NCBI RefSeq assembly: GCF_036880985.1
Contig: NZ_JBAJNO010000009.1
Location: 2,232,001-2,296,000, forward strand
DNA from: Limibacter armeniacum
Lineage (GTDB): Bacteria; Bacteroidota; Bacteroidia; Cytophagales; Flammeovirgaceae
Length of the DNA stretch: 64,000 nt
Reading direction: 5' to 3'
The first letter of the stretch is position 1; each line of letters begins with the position of its first letter. Below the pieces are notes generated by a model. That model had not been told where the DNA came from. It saw only the letters and a program-made list of their open reading frames with translations, and made no database searches. Made by a program: the position numbers and the translations under genes. Positions 8,625-17,599 of the stretch are shown here, one piece after another.

Positions 8625-9479
8625 ATGCAAAAAGCAACTAATATCAAAACCATCAGTATTTTGGGGTGTGGTTGGCTTGGTCTTCCTCTTGGTGCTTACC
8701 TTGTCGAAAAAGGATACCAAGTAAAGGGAAGTGTCACCAACAAAGCTAAAGGAGCTGAACTGGAAGCTGCTGGAATCAAACCCTATGTAATTCGACTGAA
8801 CCCATCACCTGAAGGAGATAGTCTCGATGCCTTTTTGGACAGTGATCTGGTCATTATCAGTATCCCTCCTAAATTCAGGGAGCATCAAATGCTAACTTGG
8901 CATGCTGAACAAGTTAAATATGTAAAAGAAGCTGTAGAACGTCTCCCTATTGACAAGGTGATTTATATAAGTTCGACTGCTGTCTACCCTGACACAAATG
9001 GTATTGTGAATGAAAACAGCAGTACTTCACAGGCCGATAATGCAAAGTCAATATTATTAGCAGAAGAGCTACTTAGAATCAATACTCCTTTTGATACAAC
9101 GATACTTCGCTGTGGTGGTTTGATGGGGTATGATCGTATGCTCTGCAAGTACTTGGCTGGTAAGAAAGGCATTGAAACAGGAGACCTTCCGGTCAACTAT
9201 ATTCATAGAGATGATGTGATTGGTATTATTGAGCAAGTAATTCTACAAGACAAATGGAATACCGTTCTCAATGCTGTGGCTCCAGAACATCCATCAAGAG
9301 AAGCATTGTGTATAAAGCAAAGCGAAGAGTTTGGATATGAAATGCCCGAATTTGAAAAGCCTCGCCGACTACCTGATCACAAGACTGTCAGTGGACAAAA
9401 GTTAAAAGATAAGTTGGGTTATGAATTCAAATATCCTAATCCACTCACTTTTGCCTATTCAAGTCCAAAAGTCTATTAA
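8625..9479 (+). CDS. NAD(P)-binding oxidoreductase of the extended SDR/YeeZ type
   Basis: A 284-residue cytosolic protein with an N-terminal Rossmann motif ILGCGWLGLPLGAYLVEKGY (GxGxxG), a VIYISSTAVYPDTNG segment like the catalytic Ser/Thr region of sugar epimerases, and LRCGGLMGYDRM. A canonical Tyr-x3-Lys pair is not evident where the family usually has it, so catalysis is uncertain; resemblance is to YeeZ-like proteins. It lies 49 bp after the SPFH gene and ends at a strong terminator, so the two may form an operon. Confidence 0.75.
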   Translation: MQKATNIKTISILGCGWLGLPLGAYLVEKGYQVKGSVTNKAKGAELEAAGIKPYVIRLNPSPEGDSLDAFLDSDLVIISIPPKFREHQMLTWHAEQVKYVKEAVERLPIDKVIYISSTAVYPDTNGIVNENSSTSQADNAKSILLAEELLRINTPFDTTILRCGGLMGYDRMLCKYLAGKKGIETGDLPVNYIHRDDVIGIIEQVILQDKWNTVLNAVAPEHPSREALCIKQSEEFGYEMPEFEKPRRLPDHKTVSGQKLKDKLGYEFKYPNPLTFAYSSPKVY

Positions 9480-9480
9480 A

Positions 9481-9515
9481 AGAAAAAGCCCGATATACTC
9501 TATCGGGCTTTTTCT
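9481..9515. terminator. Bidirectional terminator between convergent genes
   Basis: A 15-bp perfect stem (9481-9495 with 9501-9515) around TACTC, flanked by A-rich and T-rich runs. It serves the YeeZ-like gene on plus and the TPR gene on minus. Confidence 0.9.
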
Positions 9516-9546
9516 TTTTTATACCTATTAAGCAATCAGGTCAATG

Positions 9547-10860
9547 TTAGATACCTTTTCCTGTTTGCTCATCAATCAAGTCATAAAGGTACTGAGAAGC
9601 ATTTGTAAATGGTCCTTTACGAGACTCTGTCAATGCTTTCTTTGCTTCCTCAGGCTTTGAGCTACCATAAATTGTTCCCAATAAGAAATTGTATTGGGCT
9701 CTATCTACTTGTGTAACACCCGGTGCATTCATCAAGTTGTTCAGCAGCTCAATTGCTTCTTCTTTCTTCTCACTCTTATTAAGTGCTACTGCCTTCATGA
9801 AAGTTGCATTTTTGGCATTAGGGAATATTCCCAAACATTTATCTGCATACGTTATCGCCTCTGCATATTTTTTAGCATTCAGCATCATATCAATCAAACG
9901 AGTATAAATCATCTCATAAGACTTATCCCCATTTGCATTCTGAAGTGCTTTTTGCAGGAAAGGAATGCCTTTTTGATATTGACCTTGCTTGATTTCCATA
10001 TCAGCCATCAATACGTTTGCTTGTGCATAAGTCTCATCAATTCTCAGTGCATTGTTCAACATATTTTCAGCCGTTTCGTACTCATAAACCTGGCTGTAAA
10101 CAGATGCTACCGAGTAATAGTAATCAGGCTGTAACTTTGCGATCAGCGCTTTGTAAGGGCCAAAGTCTGCACGTGTAAATGCTTCTTTAGATTTATCAAA
10201 TTTCCCACACTGGTGATAAGCATAGCCTAATTCATAGAAAAAGGCAGCACTTGCCTGAGTGTTACTATCTCCTAACTTAGCTGTAGCCTTCTCCAATGTC
10301 TGGGCAGCCTCAACACACTTTCCTAATTTGTTAAGCACCTGTCCATGCATCAGAATAGCATCCATGTAATCTGACTTCACTGACATAGCTTCTTTAGTAA
10401 ACTGCATTGCTCTGTTATATCGCTTCATATCAAAAAGCAATTTGGCAATATTCAGCTTACCATTAGCTTTGCTGTCTACATCAGGGTCTGCATTGGCCAT
10501 GCTGTTCATGATCTCAATGACCTTCTCATTATCATTCTTTGCTTTATAAGCATTGATTTTTTCTAGATATGGCGGCTTGAAAGTCGGGTCAATAGCAATA
10601 CTCTTATCCCAGTCTTTCATAGCGGCATCGTACTCCTGCAATTTCAGGTGACAGACACCTTTCCAAAAATGGGTTGTTGCTGAAGTGTCGGCAATTAGCA
10701 ATGCACTGCTGTACTCAAAGATTGCTTCTTTGTATTCTTTTGCCTTACGGTGTCTTTCACCTTTCTCAAAAAATTGTTTAAAATGGTTCTTTTCCTGTGC
10801 AAATGCATTGCTTGAGAGCAATACAAAAAGACAAAAAAGTCCAGTGAATAGTTGTTTCAT
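9547..10860 (-). CDS. Exported tetratricopeptide-repeat protein
   Basis: A 437-residue protein with a signal peptide (MKQLFTGLFCLFVLLSSNAFAQ) followed almost entirely by TPR-like helical repeats, for example AIFEYSSALLIADTSATTHF, AMKDWDKSIAIDPTFKPPY and AENMLNNALRIDETYAQANV. TPR arrays bind other proteins, so it is probably a periplasmic or outer-membrane-associated scaffold. No enzymatic domain is visible. It is transcribed alone, with terminator 9481-9515 downstream and a 190-bp non-coding region upstream. Confidence 0.85.
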   Translation of the reverse strand: MKQLFTGLFCLFVLLSSNAFAQEKNHFKQFFEKGERHRKAKEYKEAIFEYSSALLIADTSATTHFWKGVCHLKLQEYDAAMKDWDKSIAIDPTFKPPYLEKINAYKAKNDNEKVIEIMNSMANADPDVDSKANGKLNIAKLLFDMKRYNRAMQFTKEAMSVKSDYMDAILMHGQVLNKLGKCVEAAQTLEKATAKLGDSNTQASAAFFYELGYAYHQCGKFDKSKEAFTRADFGPYKALIAKLQPDYYYSVASVYSQVYEYETAENMLNNALRIDETYAQANVLMADMEIKQGQYQKGIPFLQKALQNANGDKSYEMIYTRLIDMMLNAKKYAEAITYADKCLGIFPNAKNATFMKAVALNKSEKKEEAIELLNNLMNAPGVTQVDRAQYNFLLGTIYGSSKPEEAKKALTESRKGPFTNASQYLYDLIDEQTGKGI

Positions 10861-11052
10861 GGTATCTTATTTCAAATGGTAATACCTAGTATTGTTGGAA
10901 ATGAATTAAGCTTTTGGATTGTTCGTCAATCAATGCCTTGTGTATAACTACAGAAGAATAACGTACAATTTGAATTTTTCTGATAAGTATAATTACATAA
11001 AAGCATTTGCTAGGCAAAATCACCTAGCATATATCCAATTTTTGTACCCTTT

Positions 11053-12741
11053 TTATGCTTTCATCCATTTTTGATACTTTTCCTGATCTTCAATTTTCAC
11101 CTCGTAAGTACTGAAATAGTCCTTTCCGTCACGCTTCAGTCTTATTTTTTTTAGATGTTCATTTCTGAAAATTGTCAGGTCTAGTTCCTCTGCTCTTTGC
11201 ACCAACAAAGAGAAATTGCTGGATGTGACCTTTCTGCCATTTACAGCTACAACTTCATCACCATAGCCTAGCAATTCAGCCGGCGAGTTCGGTACAATGT
11301 CTGTCACACGTAAAGAATCAGCAGCTATTCTGAATCCAAAATCTCTTTCTTGATATTGTGCTGACAGACTTATATCCAAACTACATCCTACATAACTAAA
11401 GGCTGCTTGTAGTTGTTTCTCCAAGCCCCCTTTACCCTCAATACATGTTTCGAAGTATGTTTGCATAGGTTTTCCGGCTACTTCTTCTACCGCTTTTCTG
11501 TAATCCTCCTCTGAATAACCTATTCCTGTTTGACCAAACCTCTCCCACAGCAACCGGACTACATCATCCAATGACTTTTTATTTCCCGATTGTTGCCTTA
11601 ACTCAGTATCCAATATAAATGCAGCCAATGCACCCTCGATATAAATAGAAACCTTTCGGTTCGGAATCCCTTTTTCATAACCATCTAACCATAAATCGTA
11701 TGAAGAATCTGCCACAGAAAGGTTATAACGACCTTGATTTTCAAAATGTCTTTTCAGCATTTTATTCAGATCATCTACATACTGCTCCTCCTTGATTGTT
11801 CCATCCCTTGCCACAAGGTAGTCACCATAATAGGTTGTCAAGCCTTCTGCCACAAAACCTGTTCGGAAGTAGCTTTCTTTGCTGAAGTCATAAGGTTGTA
11901 ACTCTACAGGTCTTATCGCCTTGACATTCCAAACATGAAACAGCTCATGAGAAGATACTCCAATCAAATCATGATACATCGTATCTGAACCAAACTCTTC
12001 ATCTGGTCCCAATGTAATTACTGTCGATTCATGATGCTCTACTCCATGATAATGCTTGTAAGGCAATATCTGGAGCATAAAATGGAAGTCTTTATGTGGA
12101 AACCCACCAAAAAGAGTCATTTGGGTTCTAGTAAACCGTTCAAAATCTGTCAGCAGCTTATCCCAATCAGGCTTTACATTTCCTTGAATCCAAATATGAA
12201 ATGTACTTCCATCAACTTGATAGCTTTCATGTTGCAAGGAATCACTTGCTATCAGTGGAGAATCTGCCAACACATCAAAATTTCGGGCTTCAAATTGGTG
12301 CTTACTGAGAGCTGGCAAACTGGTTGCAACTCGATATTCATCAGGTAATATTAATTCAACTGTATAAGCTTCCTGTTCCCGTTCAAGTACCTGAAGGCCA
12401 CAATTGACAAAGTTGATATACAATTGTGTTTCATCCAGCCAAGAACCTCCTGCATCCATCTGTACAGCAAAGTAATTGTAGTGTACTGAGATTTGTTTCA
12501 CATTTACTACATCAACTTCCCAACAGTCCTTACTCGCCTTCTTAAAGCTTACAGGCTCTCCTGATGAGGTATTCAAAATTTCAAAACGTTGGATATTTTT
12601 CGCAAAATTCTGAAGACTATACCTTCCGGGTCTCCATGCAGGGAGTTGAAGTTTTATGGCCGCATCATCAGGACAGTCAATGGTAAGTTCAAAGTCTATA
12701 AAATGCTGCTGTGGTTGCTGGTAGGATATCTTATAATGCAT
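11053..12741 (-). CDS. M61 family metallopeptidase with PDZ domain
   Basis: Probable glycyl-type aminopeptidase. With the start at 12741 it has 562 residues: an N-terminal beta domain from MHYKISYQQPQQHFIDFELT, a zinc site HELFH at 265-269 inside GVSSHELFHVWNVKAIRP, an EGLTTYYGDYLV segment that should hold the third zinc ligand, and a C-terminal PDZ domain (about 470-530, with VPNSPAELLGYGDEVVAVNG). No signal peptide is present, so it is probably cytosolic. The longer frame to 12822 would begin inside the terminator of the next gene and is rejected. Confidence 0.9.
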   Translation of the reverse strand: MHYKISYQQPQQHFIDFELTIDCPDDAAIKLQLPAWRPGRYSLQNFAKNIQRFEILNTSSGEPVSFKKASKDCWEVDVVNVKQISVHYNYFAVQMDAGGSWLDETQLYINFVNCGLQVLEREQEAYTVELILPDEYRVATSLPALSKHQFEARNFDVLADSPLIASDSLQHESYQVDGSTFHIWIQGNVKPDWDKLLTDFERFTRTQMTLFGGFPHKDFHFMLQILPYKHYHGVEHHESTVITLGPDEEFGSDTMYHDLIGVSSHELFHVWNVKAIRPVELQPYDFSKESYFRTGFVAEGLTTYYGDYLVARDGTIKEEQYVDDLNKMLKRHFENQGRYNLSVADSSYDLWLDGYEKGIPNRKVSIYIEGALAAFILDTELRQQSGNKKSLDDVVRLLWERFGQTGIGYSEEDYRKAVEEVAGKPMQTYFETCIEGKGGLEKQLQAAFSYVGCSLDISLSAQYQERDFGFRIAADSLRVTDIVPNSPAELLGYGDEVVAVNGRKVTSSNFSLLVQRAEELDLTIFRNEHLKKIRLKRDGKDYFSTYEVKIEDQEKYQKWMKA

Positions 12742-12802
12742 CGTCAGTACTGTTTTGTGGAATAAATTTGCCACAAGATAAATGACCCGATACAATAGGG
12801 CA

Positions 12803-12833
12803 ATAAAAAAACCCGCCATCATGACGGGTTTTT
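12803..12833 (-). terminator. Terminator of the Na+/phosphate symporter operon
   Basis: Stem AAAACCCG/CGGGTTTT around a nine-base loop, with a long T-run on the minus strand (A-run at 12804-12811 on plus). It lies just downstream of the symporter stop codon. Confidence 0.8.
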
Positions 12834-12855
12834 CAATATTTGATAACTTATATCC

Positions 12856-14043
12856 TTAGTGCAAGGCAACTGTTTTGGTCTTCTGAAAAGACTGTATTTC
12901 TACCTTTTTCACTTCTCCACTTGGCTTGTCTGGAGATGTAAAATAAATCAGCGTAAACGGCATCAGGAAGAATACTACCAATACGTATGCAAAACCAATT
13001 GTTCTGTTTTTCATAGACGCTTTACCCAATGTTTCAGCACACCAGATTGGAATGTTTCTGAAAGCTGGAAGCGGGAACAGAATCAACACACCGAACAGGT
13101 TGAAGAACAAGTGACAAAGTGCCACGGCTAAAGCTGCTTCGTTTTGGGATAATGCAGCAATTAGCGCTGTTACAGTTGTACCAATGTTCGCTCCCATCAA
13201 GAATGGGAATGCTTTTCTCAAAGAAATCTTATCTGAAGCTACCAATGGCACCGCCAGTGATGTAGTTACTGAGCTAGATTGCACACCTGCTGTAATCACC
13301 ATACCCCAGAAAAGCGATGTGATTGGAGTTCCGAAGATATATTTCTCCAGTTTCTTTTGAGAGTTACCTACCAACACCTTCTTCAGTACTGTTGTAAATG
13401 CTCTCAATGAGAAGAACAACACACCTGTAGCTACTACCAATACGATATATGGATTCTTGCCTAATACGCTCACGATAAACTTAGCAGTAGGTTTTACTGT
13501 TACCCCCATAATGCTGAATAGCTTTGTGCTTTCTTTAGCACCATCTGATACGAACATTGCAGCAACAGATGAACCTACGGAAGACAATAGTCCTGTACTC
13601 AGCTCCAATGGGAAAAGAACCAATACTACAATCAAGTTAAAGAAGTCGTGTACAGTAGCCGCACCAATCGCCTTATTGAACTCATCCTTATTAGAAAGGT
13701 GTCCCAAAGCTACGATAGTACTTGTTACACTCGTACCAATATTGGCACCCATAATCATTGGCACTGCATTCTGAAGACTTAAAGCCCCTGAAGCAACAAT
13801 TGCAACAATCATAGCAGTAGTTGTTGAACTACTCTGTACAAGTGCCGTTGCCAACAGACCCACGAACAACCCAATAAAAGGATTGGAAGTGACAGTCATA
13901 ATTTCTGATGCTACATCCTTACCCATCAGTTTGAAGCCTGAACTCATCAGACTCAATGATACCAAAAACACAAACAGTACCATCAGAATCGAAACTACTT
14001 GCTTCGAGATGCTCAACATTTTGTTGTTAGTTGTTGTCTCCAT
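12856..14043 (-). CDS. Na+/phosphate cotransporter family protein
   Basis: Inner-membrane sodium-coupled phosphate importer of the NptA/PF02690 type. The 395 residues hold about eight to nine hydrophobic segments and the inverted repeat typical of this family: GLLATALVQSSSTTTAMIVA in the first half and ITAGVQSSSVTTSLAVPLVA in the second, each followed by a GANIGTxVT motif. The QSSS motifs form the substrate site in family members. It is 55 bp downstream of an OprP-like porin on the same strand, so the pair would take phosphate through the outer and then the inner membrane. Confidence 0.93.
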   Translation of the reverse strand: METTTNNKMLSISKQVVSILMVLFVFLVSLSLMSSGFKLMGKDVASEIMTVTSNPFIGLFVGLLATALVQSSSTTTAMIVAIVASGALSLQNAVPMIMGANIGTSVTSTIVALGHLSNKDEFNKAIGAATVHDFFNLIVVLVLFPLELSTGLLSSVGSSVAAMFVSDGAKESTKLFSIMGVTVKPTAKFIVSVLGKNPYIVLVVATGVLFFSLRAFTTVLKKVLVGNSQKKLEKYIFGTPITSLFWGMVITAGVQSSSVTTSLAVPLVASDKISLRKAFPFLMGANIGTTVTALIAALSQNEAALAVALCHLFFNLFGVLILFPLPAFRNIPIWCAETLGKASMKNRTIGFAYVLVVFFLMPFTLIYFTSPDKPSGEVKKVEIQSFQKTKTVALH

Positions 14044-14098
14044 TTTACTTCAATTTCTTCAGTTATATCTTCTTGCTTAAATGAGCTAGCTTTGGTTC

Positions 14099-15310
14099 TT
14101 AGAAAGAAAGCTCTACTTGCAATCTCCACGTCATTTCATCCTTCGCTACATCAAAATCTGAATAGCTGAAATCTGACTGCGCTTTGATCTTGTGTTTCAT
14201 AATATATTTTGATACGCCTACGGTGTACTCCTGTACATGCTCACGACCTGTAACTTCTTCAGGCCAGATTTCCGTAAAACGTCCTGCGAATTCCCAGTTA
14301 GACTTCAGAAGGTAACCTGCTTGCAAGTTCATACCTTGTCCTGTTCTGAAAGATTCAAATCTCTCTGCTGTATCAATGACTACTGGTGTCTCTCCGTCTG
14401 TAGACTTATGAGCATACTCACCAAGCATTGAGAAGCCTCTGTACTTGAAGATAAAGTCAGCAAAATACGACTCCAGGTCTCTAGTGCCAGACAATACACT
14501 ACCTCTCTGACCACGGTCACGAATAGCATTATCATCTGTACTGTAAGTGAACCCTACTGCCAATTTTGGTGTAGACTCTCTTTCAAGATCAGATTCAACA
14601 TAATCACCTTTGCTTTTGAAATTTCCGAAAGGAAGGAAGTCGATACGGCCAGTGTAAGCCAAACCATCAGATAGTTCTTGCTCACCAACGTAGTTGTAGT
14701 TTTTACCTTCGCCTGTACTTACCGCCACGGAACCTTTGATCACCCAGTCTTTCACACTGAATTTGTGATGAAGCTGTACGCCCAAATCCCTGTCGATATT
14801 GTAATCGGCATTCAGTCTTGACCGGTCAACAAACTGCATGTTTTGAGAAGAAACAACTCTCTCTCTGTTACCTGCCAATTTGGTTTGTCCAACCCAAAGT
14901 GAAGTATTTGGTAAAAATTTCCATTTCAGAACGGCATCCAATACTTCATTATTGATCAGGTCAAACTCCAGTTTGTAACCCAGTTTTTCACTGAAAAGGT
15001 AACCGCCTGACTTCAAACGTGCTCTTCTAAAGTATAGCTCCTGTGTATTATCACCGTCAAGACTTACTACGTCAAAACGGGTCTGTACACGACCTTCCAA
15101 TGAAAATTTGAAGTCAGGACCATTCGTATCGATGACAAGACTCTTGCCGAATGGCTTGTTTTCAATTGATACCACTGACTTCTGTGGATCAACTGTTTTT
15201 ACTTGTGTAGTGTCTGTAACAACAGAATCTGCCTGTGTAAAGGCATAAGAATTCCCTGCTTGTACTGTCAAAAACAGCACAGCCATAATGTACCCTAATC
15301 TTGAAAACAT
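14099..15310 (-). CDS. OprP/OprO-like phosphate-selective porin
   Basis: Outer-membrane beta-barrel of 403 residues with a signal peptide (MFSRLGYIMAVLFLTVQAGNSYAF cleaved near there). The family is shown by FSLEGRVQTRFDVVS, the ELYFRRARLKSGGYLFSEKL strand pair, alternating aromatic beta-strands throughout and a C-terminal LQVELSF ending in Phe as expected for BAM substrates. It is the promoter-proximal gene of a two-gene unit with the Na+/Pi symporter. Phosphate selectivity is inferred from family and partner. Confidence 0.87.
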   Translation of the reverse strand: MFSRLGYIMAVLFLTVQAGNSYAFTQADSVVTDTTQVKTVDPQKSVVSIENKPFGKSLVIDTNGPDFKFSLEGRVQTRFDVVSLDGDNTQELYFRRARLKSGGYLFSEKLGYKLEFDLINNEVLDAVLKWKFLPNTSLWVGQTKLAGNRERVVSSQNMQFVDRSRLNADYNIDRDLGVQLHHKFSVKDWVIKGSVAVSTGEGKNYNYVGEQELSDGLAYTGRIDFLPFGNFKSKGDYVESDLERESTPKLAVGFTYSTDDNAIRDRGQRGSVLSGTRDLESYFADFIFKYRGFSMLGEYAHKSTDGETPVVIDTAERFESFRTGQGMNLQAGYLLKSNWEFAGRFTEIWPEEVTGREHVQEYTVGVSKYIMKHKIKAQSDFSYSDFDVAKDEMTWRLQVELSF

Positions 15311-15901
15311 GTTAGTTAATCTTTTACCTGAGATCCTAATTATTTTTTAATCAGAAGTGTCCCCACACTTTTGATTCGTTAGTCGTTTGTCCTTAATCCG
15401 GTGGCAATTTTCGGATTCTAATGTCAATTGTCAGTTATTTAGAATTTAAGAAATTGTTAAATCACACTTTACACGAAACCTTAACAGAGTTCTATTGTTA
15501 ATTAAAAAATTGAAAATGAGCCATTTAAATGAATAAACACTCATGATAAGAGCCTAAAAAACTCCTATATAAAGGACTTTTATTCACAAAAATTCTTCTT
15601 CATTTAGCCAAAAACAAAGAACATACTTTGTCTTATTTCACAAAATGACATACTCAAACAGATTACGTAACATTATGTTAACATTGAATATAACATTGAC
15701 AAGAAATTTCTATTCTTTGAATCTAATTAACACCTTGAAAAGGTTGAAAACCCATACTTTATCCATTCCCCCTCTCTTTGTAACATTCTTAATCAACATA
15801 TATGTAACAAAAAAAGCAGCCCCTTTCAGGGCTGCTTGCGTAATCCAACTCAATCTATGAGTGTGTATATGAAAATATTACCTTCAGTTCACTCTCTTGT
15901 A
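15311..15901. other. Long intergenic region upstream of the porin operon
   Basis: About 590 bp of AT-rich DNA with no convincing gene. It holds the susD terminator at its right end. It also holds an inverted repeat TTAACA-N9-TGTTAA at 15481-15501, about 170 bp upstream of the porin start, and three TAACATT direct repeats at 15668, 15679 and 15691 (11-12 bp apart). These could be regulator sites for the phosphate genes. A 71-codon frame inside is low-complexity and unsupported. Confidence 0.5.
15806..15837 (-). terminator. Terminator of first susC-susD operon
   Basis: A 9-bp stem (AAGCAGCCC at 15814-15822 with its complement at 15829-15837) and a T-run on the minus strand. It lies about 65 bp downstream of the susD stop codon. 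Confidence 0.8.
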
Positions 15902-17533
15902 TTAATAACCTGTACTCTGATTCAGGTTCGGGTTAAGAGAAACCTGCACCGTTGGAATAGGGAAAACAATTCGTTTTGCTGCATCACTCGGCTTACCAGC
16001 ACTTGGAAGGTACACAACCTCCCCATCCACTGTTTTAGAAGCTCCATCATTTTCCATTTGCTTGTTCTGCCATGCATCCAGGAACTTACCATAACGAATC
16101 AGGTCTTGGCGTCTTACGCCTTCCCAGCATAGCTCCCATCCTCTTTCCATCAAGATAAACTCTGTCACATCTGCTACACTTAGTGCCGTCATATGTGCAG
16201 TTGCATCTGCGATCGGTGAGTCTGCCTTAAAGCGTCCACCTTGTGTTCTCAATTCATTCACAATAGACAATGCCTCTGCATCATTACCCATTCTTGCCTC
16301 TGCTTCAGCATGCATCAACAATACATCTGCAAAGCGGAGAACAGCAAAGTCAGTACCGCCATCTCCTCCCCAGTCAATACCTGGTTGCTTAGGATCAATC
16401 TCCCACTTCAATACACGTACACCTTGCAGTTTATTGGCATCACGTAATGGTACATCGTTCGTATGTTCTACTACTGTTCCATCAACTGTTTCAAACTGCG
16501 TATAGAAAATTGACTTACGGTTATCATCGTCACTGAACGAGTCATAGTGATCTGGCATTACTGAAAAACCATTCCACTGAGAATGACCAGCTCCAACTTC
16601 TACTTCCTTACCATCATAAATCAGTTTGCGAGTATCGTAGTGCATTCCCCAGCAGTTTCCATGATTACCTAAACCAGCCTGTGCAATGTAAGTGATAGTA
16701 AAGATATTCTCCTTGTTGCTTCCTTCGTTCTCCAGCTTGAAAGTATCAAGGTAATTGCTATACAATGAATACCCCATGCCTTCAATCACCTTCGCGTATT
16801 CTACTACTTTCTGAAGCGCTTCTGCAGATGGAGTCGATACATTGTATCCATCAGATGTATAAACACCACTATTCAGGTACAACTTCATTAGCATCGCATA
16901 TGCAGCAGCCTTTCCTGCACGACCATACTGTGGAGTTTCAGGTAATTGATCCTTGATTCCTTCCAGTTCTGTTACGATAAACTCATATACTTGAGCCCTA
17001 GTACTTGGTGCTGATTTACCATCATGTTCTGAAGCAGTAATTACGGGTACTCCTCCAAACATATCCATAAGGATATAGTAGTAAAAACCTCTCAGGAAAC
17101 GTACTTCTGCTTGACCTGCTACCACATCAGGGGTTTGCTCAGCAGTCTGCATAAGTTCCAGTATGGAGTTTGCTCTTGCGATCCCTGTATAAGGGTTGTT
17201 CCACATACGTTGCAAATGTGGGTGGTTAGCATCCCAAGTATGTGCATTCAATTGAAGCCACTTACCTCCGTCATACCAGTCACCTCCTCTTGCAGGAACA
17301 ATTGTTTCATCAGAAGATACTTGGTTAAAGCCCCAAAAATCCTCGTGATGATAAAGGCTTCTCAATGAAGCATAAACAGGGTTAATACCTGCCTGTAGCT
17401 CTTCAGGGGTTGTAAAATATTCATCCGCAGGAATTGAGCTATATAGTTCCTCATCAAGGTTAGTACATGCTGGTGCTGTTGCCATTAGTGCACCTGCTGC
17501 CAAAACTGTGATTAATCTATTTCTAAATTTCAT
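15902..17533 (-). CDS. susD: SusD/RagB-family glycan-binding outer-membrane lipoprotein (pair 1)
   Basis: Surface lipoprotein that caps its SusC partner and binds the glycan. It has 543 residues, a signal peptide with lipobox ending at the Cys of LMATAPACTNLDEE, and the usual SusD pattern: an early ELQAGINPVYASLRSLY helix, AEVRFLRGFYYYILMDMFGGVPVI near residue 140, a TPR-like ADVLLMHAEAEARMGNDAEA stretch, and the C-terminal IVFPIPTVQVSLNPNLNQSTGY ending typical of the family. It is 67 bp downstream of its susC. Ligand specificity is not readable from sequence. Confidence 0.95.
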   Translation of the reverse strand: MKFRNRLITVLAAGALMATAPACTNLDEELYSSIPADEYFTTPEELQAGINPVYASLRSLYHHEDFWGFNQVSSDETIVPARGGDWYDGGKWLQLNAHTWDANHPHLQRMWNNPYTGIARANSILELMQTAEQTPDVVAGQAEVRFLRGFYYYILMDMFGGVPVITASEHDGKSAPSTRAQVYEFIVTELEGIKDQLPETPQYGRAGKAAAYAMLMKLYLNSGVYTSDGYNVSTPSAEALQKVVEYAKVIEGMGYSLYSNYLDTFKLENEGSNKENIFTITYIAQAGLGNHGNCWGMHYDTRKLIYDGKEVEVGAGHSQWNGFSVMPDHYDSFSDDDNRKSIFYTQFETVDGTVVEHTNDVPLRDANKLQGVRVLKWEIDPKQPGIDWGGDGGTDFAVLRFADVLLMHAEAEARMGNDAEALSIVNELRTQGGRFKADSPIADATAHMTALSVADVTEFILMERGWELCWEGVRRQDLIRYGKFLDAWQNKQMENDGASKTVDGEVVYLPSAGKPSDAAKRIVFPIPTVQVSLNPNLNQSTGY

Positions 17534-17599
17534 TATAATACACTTTTGAGATTGTGAACAACATTTTCTTGATTTGCCAATAGGGCAATAATGTCAGAC

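Noticed and set aside
12742-12822. Extended N-terminus of the M61 peptidase
   Set aside because: The start would fall within the symporter terminator, and the extra hydrophobic leader is an artefact of AT-rich DNA before the MHYKISY start.
15645-15860. Open frame of 71 codons in the long gap upstream of the porin
   Set aside because: Composition is typical of AT-rich non-coding DNA, it runs over the susD terminator, and there is no recognisable protein pattern.
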